Below, in pieces: positions 18,533 to 26,905 of a stretch of DNA of 64,000 nucleotides. Origin of the DNA: Opitutaceae bacterium (GTDB lineage Bacteria; Verrucomicrobiota; Verrucomicrobiia; Opitutales; Opitutaceae); the NCBI GenBank assembly GCA_016715765.1, contig JADJZJ010000004.1, forward strand, positions 1 to 64,000, written 5' to 3'. Made by a program: the position numbers and the translations under genes. The notes beneath the pieces were generated by a model. That model saw only the letters and a program-made list of their open reading frames with translations. It searched no databases and was not told the DNA's origin. Every line of letters begins with the position of its first letter. Within the stretch, counting starts at the first letter, position 1.

Positions 18533-21097
18533 ATGAGCCAGGTGCCGAAACTCACGCCGATGATGCAGCAATACTTCGAGGTGAAGCGCGGGCTGCCGCG
18601 TGACACCCTGCTGCTCTTCCGGCTGGGCGACTTCTTCGAGATGTTCTTCGACGACGCGATCGTCGCCTCCCGCCTGTGCGGCCTCACCCTCACCCGGCGC
18701 CAGGAACACCCGATGGCGGGCATCCCGGCCAAGGCCGCCGACACCTACGTCAACAAGCTCCTCGCGGCCGGCAAGAAAGTCGCCATCTGCGACCAGACCG
18801 AACCGGCCGTGGCCGGCAAACTCGTCCGCCGGACGCTCACGCGCATCCTCTCCCCCGGCACCACCCTGGCGGCCAGCCAGCTCGACGCCAACCGCAACCA
18901 CTACCTTGCCGCCCTCGCACTCGATCACGCCGGGTTGCACGCCTCGTGGCTGGATCTGTCCACGGGCGAATTCCGCATCGCGACCGATGCGCACATCGAA
19001 AACCTGCTGCCCGTCCTCACCGCCCTCGACCCGGCCGAGCTGCTGGTCGCCGAGGGCGCCCTGGCCGTCTGGCAGACCGCCCCGCACGAGCAGACCGCCG
19101 TGCATGCCCTGCACAATTTTGCCACCGGCCGGTTGTGCACCGAGCTGCCGGCCTACAATTTCGAAACGGCCACCGGCGCGCGCACCGTCATGGACACCCT
19201 CGGGGTGCTGAACCTGCAGGGATTCGGTCTCGCGCACAACCACCCCGCGCTCGGTCCGGCCGGTGCGCTGGTCTACTACGCGACCGAAAACCTCTGCGCC
19301 AAACCCGAGAACCTGCGCAATCTGCAGGAATACCGCAGCTCCGGCACCCTCCTGCTGGACCCGGCCACGCTGCGCAACCTCGAGATTTTCACCTCCGTCC
19401 GCGGCGGACGCGAAGGTTCGCTCCTCAACGCCATCGGCCGCACCACCACGTCCGCCGGCGCCCGCTTGCTGGAGCGCTGGCTCGCGGCGCCGACCCTCGA
19501 CCTGGCGGAAATCAACCGCCGGCAGGCGCTGGTCGGCGAACTGATCGCCGCCCCGACGCGACTCGGTGCGCTGCGCGAACTGCTCGCCAATGTCCGCGAC
19601 ATTCCCCGCATCCTCGGCCGCCTGCAAAACCGCCTGCGCAATCCGCGCGAACTCGGCGGCGTGCGCGACACGCTCGCGCAACTGCCCGCCCTGCGCGCCG
19701 AAGTGTCGGCCGCCGGCGGCAGCCTGGCCAGCGGTTATCTGGAACGCCTGGCGGAACTGCCGGCTTTGCGCGACCTGCTCACGCGTGCCCTCGCCGACGA
19801 ACTACCCGCCGATCTGGCGGAGGGAAATTACATCCGGGCCGGCCATGACGCCGAGCTCGACCGGTTGCGCTCGCTGACCACCGACAACCGGACCTGGCTT
19901 TCCGACCTCGAACGCGCCGAGCAGGAACGCACCGGCATCCGCAGCCTCAAGGTCAGGTTCACGAACAATTTCGGGTATTACATCGAAATCACCAAGGCCA
20001 ACCTGCACCTCGTGCCTGCCGACTACATCCGGCGGCAGACCACGGTGGGCGGCGAGCGCTACGTCACCGAGGAACTCCGCAAGAAGGAAAAGGAGATCTT
20101 CTCGGCTGAGGAGAACGCCCTCGCCCGCGAACTCGAGCTGTTCAACCAGCTGATCGCAACCGTACTCGACGACTCGCTCGCCCTCGCCCGCACCGCCGAG
20201 GCCCTGGCCGAGCTCGATGTGCTGACCGGCTGGGCCCTGCTCGCCCGCGAGTGGGACTACGCCGGCCCCGTGCTCGACGACGGCGAGGTGCTCTGGAAAT
20301 CACCGAAGGCCGCCACCCCGTCGTCGAGCAGATGCTCAAGCTCCCCGAGGCCGTGGCCCGCGGCACGAACCAGGCCTTCGTGCCCAACGACACCCTGCTC
20401 GCGTGCGACGATGCCCAGCTCGCCCTCATCACCGGTCCGAACATGGCCGGCAAGTCCACCTACATCCGGCAGGTCGCCCTCATCACCCTCCTCGCGCAGG
20501 TGGGCTGCTGGGTCCCGGCGCGCGCCTGCCGCATCGGACTCGTGGACCGCATCTTTTCCCGCGTGGGCGCCAGCGACGATCTCGCCCGGGGCAACTCGAC
20601 GTTCATGGTCGAGATGAACGAGACCGCCAATATCCTCAACAACGCCACCGACCGCTCGCTCATCATCCTCGACGAGATCGGCCGCGGCACCTCGACCTAC
20701 GACGGCCTGAGCATCGCCTGGGCGGTGGTCGAGCATCTGCACCGCGACGCCGTTGCGCGGACCGCGCACGCTCTTCGCCACCCATTACCAGGAACTCACG
20801 CAGTTGGAGAAGCATCTGCCGCGGCTGCGCAATTTTTCCGTCGCCGTGAAGGAGTGGAACGACGACATCGTCTTCGTCCGCCGCGTCGTCCCCGGTCCCG
20901 CCGACCGGAGCTACGGCATCCAGGTCGCGCGCCTCGCCGGTCTGCCAATCAGCGTCATCGACCGCGCCAAGACCATCCTCGTCCGCCTCGAATCCGACGA
21001 CAGCAGCGTCACCCTGCCCACCCCCGCACCGACGGCCCGGCCGAAAAAGAAAATCACGGTCGAGCCGGTGGATGATTCGCAATTGAATCTGCTGTAG
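18533..21097 (+). CDS. mutS: DNA mismatch repair protein MutS (two frameshifts)
   Basis: About 854 residues, the normal length. Start ATG 18533 (MSQVPKLTPMMQQYFEVK) begins the mismatch-binding domain with 'RLGDFFEMFFDDA', which carries the mismatch-wedging Phe and Glu of FxE. The ATPase domain has Walker A 'GPNMAGKSTYIRQ', 'ARGNSTFMVEM', Walker B 'LIILDEIGRGTSTYDG' and 'LFATHYQELTQL'. The frame shifts near 20290 (a base appears to be missing) and again near 20750 (one extra), restoring the family sequence each time. Two compensating-type errors in an essential-fidelity gene point to sequence error. A true mutS null would be a mutator. Confidence 0.9.
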
Positions 21098-21179
21098 GGC
21101 CGTGGCGCAGGAATGCCCTGACTCCAATTGGTTTGCTTGGGTGCGGCATCACTCGCTGACGGGACTTTCCGAATGCATT

Positions 21180-21246
21180 CCGCGGATGACGCGGATATTC
21201 GCGGATAATATCTCCGTCATCCGCGTCTATCCGCGGGATCCGCGGG
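21180..21246. repeat. Imperfect palindrome family F
   Basis: Built from variants of GGATGACGCGGATATTCGCG and its complement (CCGTCATCCGCG, TATCCGCGGGATCCGCGG). It is similar in style to the ACGGATTTCACGG elements at 47565-47719. Confidence 0.65.
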
Positions 21247-21293
21247 AAGGACTGCCTCAGGACGTTTAGAATGACTGGAGCCTGTGCCTTGAC

Positions 21294-21354
21294 TGTAGGA
21301 GCGGCTTTATGCCGCGATTTGCGCGCTCAATCGCGGCATAAAGCCGCTCCTACA
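21294..21354. repeat. Palindromic repeat family A, copy 4
   Basis: Same arms and same loop (GATTTGCGCGCTCAATC) as copy 3 at 18337. It lies about 200 bp after mutS. Confidence 0.9.
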
Positions 21355-21388
21355 GTTGCCATCCGCAATACTCACAATTGGCCCAAGG

Positions 21389-21490
21389 TCAGTCGGCCAG
21401 CGGAATGCCAAATTTCACCGCGGCAGCCCGCATGCGCTGATCACGTGTGAACAGCGGCCAGGCTTCCACACTGAGGTAACTGATCCTTGG
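21389..21490 (-). pseudogene. Remnant of a PIN-domain (VapC-like) toxin gene
   Basis: The minus-strand frame ending at 21389 reads 'ISYLSVEAWPLFTRDQRMR' then 'AAAVKFGIPLAD' and stop. This looks like the C-terminal Asp-containing strand and final helix of a PIN-domain ribonuclease. The N-terminal three quarters are missing, and a different frame upstream reads 'DVVIVSEAKD'. It is probably a decayed toxin. The match is by eye only. Confidence 0.35.
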
Positions 21491-21778
21491 CTTCGCTCAC
21501 GATGACCACGTCCCTTTGGATGCTTTAAGCCGCCGCGGCTTCCTGATCATGGCAGGTGTCTCGCCCCTTGTGGGTCTGCGAATGGGCGATATTCTTCTCA
21601 TTTGGCTTCATGTATTGGCCCAAAGGCCATAACTCCTGTTATATTTCTGCTATCCTACGATTTTCATAGGTTGTGGGCGGGCTTTGACCTGCCCTGTGGA
21701 CGTTTCATCCGCAGTTAATCGTGCCCTGGGCAGGTCACAGACCTGCCCTACTTCAAGGCCCCCTATCTGCGGGAATCA

Positions 21779-22825
21779 TCAGGAATTCCCCAAGTCGTGC
21801 TTCATCTTCCACAGTTGCTTTGCCTGTCGGATCGTTCTGGCCAGCACTTCGGGCGTGAGCGCCTGCTTCGGGTCATCGCCGATGCCATGGGACGGGTTGA
21901 TGTGGGTCTCGATGCACAGGCCGTCGGCACCGTAGGCCACGGCCGCGAGGGCGCAGGCCGGGACGTAGGAGGCCTTGCCCACGGAGTGAGAGGGATCCAC
22001 GACCACGGCGGCCCAGGTTTTTTCCTTCAGCAATGGCGTGATGCTTTCATCGGGATGGTTGCGGTAACCGTCGAGCGTGGGGGTGGTGCCGCGCGGGCAC
22101 AGGATGATGTTCGGGTTGCCGAAGGCGGCGATGTATTCGGCGGCGGAGATGAACTCGTTGATCGCCCCCATGTGGATGCTCCGCTTGAGCAGGACCGCGC
22201 GGTCGGTGCGTCCGCCCACGGCGCGCCCGATGGCGCGGAGGAGCGAGTAATTGAGCGCATTGCGGGCCCCGACCTGCAGCAGGGTCACGCCGGCGTCGAG
22301 GGCGAGCTTGATGTGCTCCTCCTCCATGACCTCGGTGTCCACGGGCAGCCCGGTGCGGCGCGAGGCCTCCATCAGGATGTCGAGCGACTTGGTGTCGCCC
22401 TGGAACGTGTAGGGATTGCTGCGCGGCTTCCACACGCCACCGCGCAGGACATGCGCCCCGGCCTCCTTCACGGCCTGGGCGGTCTCGTAGAAGTAATTCG
22501 GGTTCTTCGGATCGATGGTGCACTGGCCCGCGATCACGAACAGCTCCCGCCCGAGGGTCACGCCGCCCAGCGTGAGATGGCCCTTGGCCAGGTCGGAGCG
22601 GAGGTCCATCAGCTTGAAGGGCGACTGGATGCGGTCGATGCGGTCGATGTAGTCCAGGCCTTCGAGCCGGTTGATCATCAGCTCGTCGCGCTCGTCGCCG
22701 ACGATGGCGTAGATCGTGCGGACCGCCCCGATGATGGGTTGGATCTTGCAGCCGAATTCCGCGACGATGGCGGTGACTTCAGCGAGTTGCTCGGTGGTGA
22801 GACGGTTGCTCTTGGGGAGGATCAT
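21779..22825 (-). CDS. aroF: DAHP synthase (3-deoxy-7-phosphoheptulonate synthase), class I beta
   Basis: 348 residues. A short N-terminal regulatory domain of the ferredoxin-like/ACT type (about 1-75) precedes a barrel with 'VIAGQCTIDPKN', 'LRGGVWKPRSNPYTFQG' and 'GDTKSL', then metal/substrate motifs 'ILCPRGTTP' and 'DPSHSVGKASYVP'. It condenses phosphoenolpyruvate with erythrose 4-phosphate in the first step of aromatic amino acid synthesis. Enzymes with this N-terminal domain are commonly feedback-inhibited by Tyr or Phe. It is the last gene of a maf-tonB-rluA-aroF series and is preceded by a Phe/Tyr-rich leader peptide and a terminator that looks like an attenuator. Confidence 0.93.
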   Translation of the reverse strand: MILPKSNRLTTEQLAEVTAIVAEFGCKIQPIIGAVRTIYAIVGDERDELMINRLEGLDYIDRIDRIQSPFKLMDLRSDLAKGHLTLGGVTLGRELFVIAGQCTIDPKNPNYFYETAQAVKEAGAHVLRGGVWKPRSNPYTFQGDTKSLDILMEASRRTGLPVDTEVMEEEHIKLALDAGVTLLQVGARNALNYSLLRAIGRAVGGRTDRAVLLKRSIHMGAINEFISAAEYIAAFGNPNIILCPRGTTPTLDGYRNHPDESITPLLKEKTWAAVVVDPSHSVGKASYVPACALAAVAYGADGLCIETHINPSHGIGDDPKQALTPEVLARTIRQAKQLWKMKHDLGNS

Positions 22826-22852
22826 GACGTGGTTGGATTGAAATAAATGAAA

Positions 22853-22875
22853 AAGCCGCCCGGGTCAGGCGGCTT
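22853..22875 (-). terminator. Attenuator terminator hairpin before aroF
   Basis: An 8-bp stem AAGCCGCC/GGCGGCTT with a 7-nt loop, followed on the minus strand by TTTTTCATTT. It ends about 25 bases before the aroF ATG, too close to serve only as the terminator of the upstream gene. Confidence 0.8.
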
Positions 22876-22907
22876 GAGGGCGAAATAAGTGGGACTCAGG
22901 ATTCGCG

Positions 22908-22982
22908 TCAGCCGCCGTGGTTTTTCCGGGTAAAATAAAACCCGAAAGCAAAGTTGAAGAAATAGGCGGCGGAGAAAATCAC
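22908..22982 (-). CDS. Phe/Tyr-rich leader peptide of aroF
   Basis: 24 codons from GTG 22982, four bases after the rluA-like stop. The peptide contains 'YFFNFAFGFYF': seven Phe and two Tyr among 24 residues, in one cluster. Segment 1 of the attenuator lies in codons 4-7 and segment 2 runs into the stop codon. There is no ribosome-binding site of its own, so reinitiation from the preceding gene is likely. It could also be read as a tiny membrane peptide, but the downstream terminator and the product of aroF make an attenuation leader far more likely. Confidence 0.7.
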   Translation of the reverse strand: MIFSAAYFFNFAFGFYFTRKNHGG

Positions 22983-22986
22983 GGGG

Positions 22987-23790
22987 TCATTGCTGCGCCG
23001 GGGGGCGCGGTTTGTCAATCCCGCGGCTCGACTGCAGCACCTCGAGGAATTCGGCCGGCAGCGCCGACCTGGCCGCAAAGTGCCACAGGCGGCCGGCGAA
23101 TTCGTAGTCGAACTGCGTTTCGAGCGAATGCAAAAACAGGCGCTTGTGGCCGGTGGCCTTGGCAAATTCACGGTTGCGGGCGAAGTCACCGTAGGTCTGG
23201 TCGCCGATGATCGGCAGGTGCCGCTTGGCGCTTTGCACGCGCAGCTGGTGGCTGCGGCCGGTCAGGGGCTCGAGCTTGACCAGGGTGCGGTTCTTCCCTC
23301 CGCCGATGCCGCAGCGCAGGGTCGTCATGCGGCTCTCGGCCGGGATGTGCCCCGAGCCCGAGGTGCGGATGTGTCCGCCGCGTTTTTGCACCGCCAGCAG
23401 GTCGCGCCAGACCTGGATCGGGGCCGGGGGCTGGCCGAAGACGACGGCATTGTAGACCTTGTGCACGCGCTTGTGGCGGAAATGCAGGCGCACCGCGGTA
23501 GCGAGGGCCTCGTCGGCGCTGACCAAAATCACGCCCGAGGTCGAGGAATCCAGGCGGTTCAGCAACCAGAGCCGGACCGGGCCGCCGGCGGCGTCCCATT
23601 CGTAATATTCGCCCTCGGGCTGGTAGCGGGTGTTGAGCAGGGACTTGGGCTCGTCACCGGCCGCATTGGGATGCGAGAGGGTGCCGGCGGGTTTCACGAG
23701 CGCCGCGAGGCCGTTGGGATCGTGCTTGAGCACGTTCACGTCGCGACCGAGGGGCAGTTCATGCCAGAAGCTGTCCGCCACCGCGCTCAC
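22987..23790 (-). CDS. RluA-family pseudouridine synthase
   Basis: 267 residues. The catalytic Asp lies in 'LLNRLDSSTSGVILVSADE', the RluA-type HRLDxxTSG motif. 'YNAVVFGQP' and 'LEPLTGRSHQLRVQSAKRHLPIIGDQTYG' are the other family blocks. It isomerises uridine in rRNA or tRNA; the site cannot be assigned. No S4 domain is evident. Its start overlaps the stop of the tonB-like gene (ATGA), and its stop is four bases before the aroF leader start. Confidence 0.88.
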   Translation of the reverse strand: MSAVADSFWHELPLGRDVNVLKHDPNGLAALVKPAGTLSHPNAAGDEPKSLLNTRYQPEGEYYEWDAAGGPVRLWLLNRLDSSTSGVILVSADEALATAVRLHFRHKRVHKVYNAVVFGQPPAPIQVWRDLLAVQKRGGHIRTSGSGHIPAESRMTTLRCGIGGGKNRTLVKLEPLTGRSHQLRVQSAKRHLPIIGDQTYGDFARNREFAKATGHKRLFLHSLETQFDYEFAGRLWHFAARSALPAEFLEVLQSSRGIDKPRPPAQQ

Positions 23791-24905
23791 TGGTAATAGA
23801 ACGAAAAGGTCAGTTCCTGGGACTCGCCGAGCACCTGGATCATGTCATCGGTCCATTCGCCATAGGGCGCCCGCAGCGTGATGGCGCTGACGCAGGCCCG
23901 CGAGGCCTGGTCCGCATTGCTGGGGTTCACGCTGATGATTTCGGCGATGTTGCCACCCTTATCGAGGCGGAACTTCACCACCACCATGGTGCCCGAGGCC
24001 GGATAAACTTTGCTCTGGATGAGAATGCGGTCCCACTGGATCTGCACCGTCTCGATCAGCTGCTGCAGGTATTGCCCGTAGTTGCTCCACTTCGCGTCAA
24101 AGGCCACCGGTCCGATATTGCGGGTGCCGATTTTCTGCTCGGCGAAGATCGCCGGGCGGGCCCGCTGTTCCAGCTTGGGCGCCGGCCGCGGCCGGCGGGG
24201 GTCGATGCGCTGCTGGTTCTGGGCCGTGGAGCCCTCGATCAACGGGGCATTCTCCACGCCCTCGACCTTCTCCGGCACGGCCTTCGCGTTTTCCTCGAAC
24301 TTGGCGATGTTGCTGCCGTAGCTGTCAATGTCGTCGCCCTCGCTCTTTTCAAAACCGGACAAGGGAATTTGCTGCGCTTTCGGCGCCGCCTCGGCCTGTT
24401 CGGGCGGCACCTCGATGGGCGGGGCGCTCGGCTCCGGCGGCGTAGGCGGAGAGAGCTGGCCGCTGATGATCTGGGTGGACTCGAAATCCTTCCGGCCTTC
24501 CATCGCGGGGCGGTCCGCACCGACCTCAGGGGAGGGCTTTTCCTGCGCGGCCTGCTGGTTCTGGGCGCCGAAATTGCTGGTTTCGTCGGGGACGTTGTCC
24601 GGGGCGTTCGGATTGGTCTCCACGAACTTGAAGGGCGCCGGCGGCTTTTCGGGGGCCTTCTTCGGCATGGCGAACTCCTCGGGGGCCAGTTCGATGTCGA
24701 ATTGCCGGGCCGGCGGCGCGCGGCCGATCGTGTGCGAAGGCTCGATGCGCAGGAGGTGCGGAATCAGCAGAAAGAGGAGCAGATGCACCAGGACCGTGCC
24801 CAGCAGGCCGATCTGCACGGAACGCGTGTCCGGATCGGAGGAAAACCGCGGGGTCGGCAGGCGACGGCGGGGCTTGGCGACGGGCGGAGTGATAAGCTGG
24901 GTCAT
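23787..24905 (-). CDS. TonB-like periplasmic protein
   Basis: 372 residues. One N-terminal membrane helix (about 30-50, 'VQIGLLGTVLVHLLLFLLIP') is followed by a long Pro/Glu/Ala-rich region (about 65-240). The C-terminal domain of about 100 residues resembles TonB/TolA ('QIQWDRILIQSKVYPASGTM', 'VKFRLDKGGNIAEI', 'ACVSAITLRAPYG'). It is unlike the protein at 8817 in its spacer. It has no exbB/exbD neighbours here and lies between maf and rluA. Confidence 0.7.
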   Translation of the reverse strand: MTQLITPPVAKPRRRLPTPRFSSDPDTRSVQIGLLGTVLVHLLLFLLIPHLLRIEPSHTIGRAPPARQFDIELAPEEFAMPKKAPEKPPAPFKFVETNPNAPDNVPDETSNFGAQNQQAAQEKPSPEVGADRPAMEGRKDFESTQIISGQLSPPTPPEPSAPPIEVPPEQAEAAPKAQQIPLSGFEKSEGDDIDSYGSNIAKFEENAKAVPEKVEGVENAPLIEGSTAQNQQRIDPRRPRPAPKLEQRARPAIFAEQKIGTRNIGPVAFDAKWSNYGQYLQQLIETVQIQWDRILIQSKVYPASGTMVVVKFRLDKGGNIAEIISVNPSNADQASRACVSAITLRAPYGEWTDDMIQVLGESQELTFSFYYQ

Positions 24906-24926
24906 GGAGGGCTGGACGCGGATGAT

Positions 24927-25508
24927 TCAACCCAGCAGACCCGCCTGCGTCAAAATTTGTTTCGTCGCTTCGAGCGGAAGTCCCATAATATTTGAAAATG
25001 ATCCGGTCCGGCCGGCCACCAGCATCTCCCCGTGCTCCTGGATGCCGTACCCGCCGGCCTTGTCGAGGGTGTGCACCTTCGAGAGATAATCCGCGATCAC
25101 GGCCTCCGTCAGGGGATGAAAGGTGACCTCGCTGGCCTCGCCGGAATCGACCCGGTAACCCGACGCCCGGTGGCGCAGGGCCAGACCGGTGAACACGGTA
25201 TGCGTCCGGCCGCCCAGGCGCCGGAGCATCGCGCGGGCCTCGGCTTCGTCCCGCGGCTTGTTGAGGGCATGGCCATCGAGGAAGACCGTCGTGTCAGCGC
25301 CAAGGACCCAGGCATCGGGCTGGCGTTCGGCCACCCAGTCGGCCTTCAGGGCCGCATTGTGGCTCACCATGGTCCGCGGGTCGGTCGCGGGGTCCTCGTG
25401 TTCGGTAATCCCGGCCACCACCACGGTAAACGGCAGGCCGAGCTGGGCGAGCAGTTCGCGCCGGCGCGGCGAAGCGGAGGCCAGGATCAGGCGAGGCGCC
25501 GGCTTCAT
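24927..25508 (-). CDS. maf: Maf-family nucleotide pyrophosphatase
   Basis: 193 residues. The N-terminal signature 'LILASASPRRRELLAQLG', the catalytic Asp in 'VLGADTTVFLDG' and 'DKAGGYGIQEHGEMLV' are all present, with the typical ending 'GLPLEATKQIL'. The enzyme hydrolyses non-canonical or specific NTPs (dTTP/UTP/m7GTP, depending on the subfamily) to monophosphates. It starts within the stop codon overlap of the tolC-family gene upstream. Confidence 0.93.
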   Translation of the reverse strand: MKPAPRLILASASPRRRELLAQLGLPFTVVVAGITEHEDPATDPRTMVSHNAALKADWVAERQPDAWVLGADTTVFLDGHALNKPRDEAEARAMLRRLGGRTHTVFTGLALRHRASGYRVDSGEASEVTFHPLTEAVIADYLSKVHTLDKAGGYGIQEHGEMLVAGRTGSFSNIMGLPLEATKQILTQAGLLG

Positions 25509-26809
25509 TCGCCCTGTTCCGCGAGCACGGCGCTGACCTGGCCCAACACCCGGTTGAGTTCAACGCGTCCGCGCTGGTAGTTGTAGGCGGCCTCGACGAC
25601 ATTGTCGCTGGCGGTGGCGAGGCGGTTCTGGGCCTCCACCAGCTCGCGATTGTCGGCCACGCCCTGCTGGAACCGGCGCTCGGCCAGTTCGAGTTCCTGC
25701 TCGGCCAGCCGGTAACCTTTTTCAGCCACTTCAATCTGGGCCAGCCGGGAGACGGCATTCTGCCGGGCGAGCCGGACCTCGGCGGAAATTTGGGCCTGCA
25801 GGTCCTGCACCCGCAGTTCCTGGGCGCGGCGGCGCGACAGGGCGTAATTGGTCAGCGAGCGGCTGCGCGCGCTGTCGAAGACCGGCACGGACATTGCGAG
25901 ACTGCCCGACCACACCTTGGCCTCGTTGCCGTCGAGCACTTCGGCCGATGCGTAGCCGTAACTGCCGATGGCCGCGAGCGACGGCAGGCGGCCGTAGCGC
26001 GCGGCCCGGACCTCGAGTTCGTTTTGCTCCAGCAGCTTGCGGGCGCCCTGCAAGTCGGCCCGGCGGGCAAAGGCGGCTTCCTCCAGGCTGGCGATTTCGG
26101 CGCTGATCCCGGCCCGGCGGAGCCTGACGTTGGCCAGCTGCAGGGGCCGGACCATGTCGAGCGCGAGGAGCTGCTTGAGCTGAAGTTCGGTCTCCTGCAC
26201 CACGGTGTCCTGCTGCAGGCGGGCCTGCTCGTCGATCGCGAGCTGCGCCTCGGCGCGGGTGACGTCGATCTGGGTCGCGACGCCGGCATTGAGCTGGTTG
26301 TGCGCCAGCTGCACGAGGCTGCGGGCCCGGGTGATGTTGGCATCGAGCACCTCGATGCGGCGCAGGTTGCGCAGATGGGCGAAGTAATTCACGGCCACGG
26401 TCGCGAGCACGACCTCGCGGAGCTGCTCCTGGCCCAGTTTGGCCACGGCCACGGCGTAGGTGGCCGCCTTGTAGGTCGCGATGCGCTCGGGATCGAGCAG
26501 CTCGAACCGGCCGTTGAGCTGCGCATCGAACCGGTTGTTGATGCCGCTGCTGACCAGGGCGCCGCCGACCGAGGCCGTGCGGCTGCGGCGCTGGGTGGCA
26601 TCGAGGGTGACCTGCGGCAGCAGGCCGCTGCGCTCCCGGACGGCGGATTCCACGGCCTGGGCGACGGTTTCGCGGCCGATCAGCACTTCAAGGCTGGTCT
26701 GCTCGGCGGCGGCCAGCGCCTGTTCCAGGGTGAGCACGATCGGCTCCGGGGCCGCCACTGCCGCGGACAGGGTCGCGAAGAACAAACAGAAGTACCTTGG
26801 CATTCGCAT
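25505..26809 (-). CDS. TolC-family outer membrane efflux protein
   Basis: 434 residues. The signal peptide ends about residue 20 (FATLSAAVAAPEP). Two repeated coiled-coil units follow, each with the family pattern 'A.A...LE.A...L..G....D...A...L' (e.g. 'AHNQLNAGVATQIDVTRAEA' and 'ELAERRFQQGVADNRELVEA'). It would form a trimeric channel across periplasm and outer membrane. No inner-membrane or adaptor partner is adjacent, so the transport substrate is unknown. It is divergent from nadE. Confidence 0.88.
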   Translation of the reverse strand: MRMPRYFCLFFATLSAAVAAPEPIVLTLEQALAAAEQTSLEVLIGRETVAQAVESAVRERSGLLPQVTLDATQRRSRTASVGGALVSSGINNRFDAQLNGRFELLDPERIATYKAATYAVAVAKLGQEQLREVVLATVAVNYFAHLRNLRRIEVLDANITRARSLVQLAHNQLNAGVATQIDVTRAEAQLAIDEQARLQQDTVVQETELQLKQLLALDMVRPLQLANVRLRRAGISAEIASLEEAAFARRADLQGARKLLEQNELEVRAARYGRLPSLAAIGSYGYASAEVLDGNEAKVWSGSLAMSVPVFDSARSRSLTNYALSRRRAQELRVQDLQAQISAEVRLARQNAVSRLAQIEVAEKGYRLAEQELELAERRFQQGVADNRELVEAQNRLATASDNVVEAAYNYQRGRVELNRVLGQVSAVLAEQGE

Positions 26810-26905
26810 AATGGGCTCCCTACCAATCGCCCGTGTCGGCGGAAGTGCAAGCCTTGCGAGTTGTCAGCACCGGGAAATCACTCCACGTTGCCGTCCCAAC
26901 TCTCC

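Larger units (their letters stand above)
21098..21778. other. 681-bp gene-poor region with repeats and a toxin-gene remnant
   Basis: No intact gene. In order it holds a palindrome (21180-21246), a family A repeat (21294-21354), a short remnant resembling a PIN-domain toxin (21389-21490, minus), a 28-codon ORF (21525-21611, minus) and a 'gggcaggtcacagacctgccc'-type hairpin spelled GGGCAGGTC/GACCTGCCC at 21728-21748. The stretch is plausible debris of a toxin-antitoxin pair. Confidence 0.5.
22848..22982 (-). promoter_or_regulatory. Phe/Tyr transcription attenuator upstream of aroF
   Basis: On the minus strand four G/C segments can pair alternatively. Segment 1 is CCGCCGCC (22972-22965) early in the leader peptide. 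Segment 2 is CGGCGGC (22917-22911) at its stop codon. Segment 3 is AAGCCGCC (22875-22868) and segment 4 is GGCGGCTT (22860-22853), followed by a T-run. Pairings 1:2, 2:3 and 3:4 are each near-perfect, with 3:4 forming the terminator. A ribosome stalled at the Phe/Tyr codons would cover segment 1 and free 2:3; one at the stop codon would cover segment 2 and allow termination. This is the classical layout of pheA/trp attenuators. Confidence 0.75.

Noticed and set aside
20280..20760. Programmed frameshifting in mutS
   Set aside because: Neither site has a slippery heptamer with a downstream structure typical of programmed shifts, and other genes show the same kind of single-base breaks.
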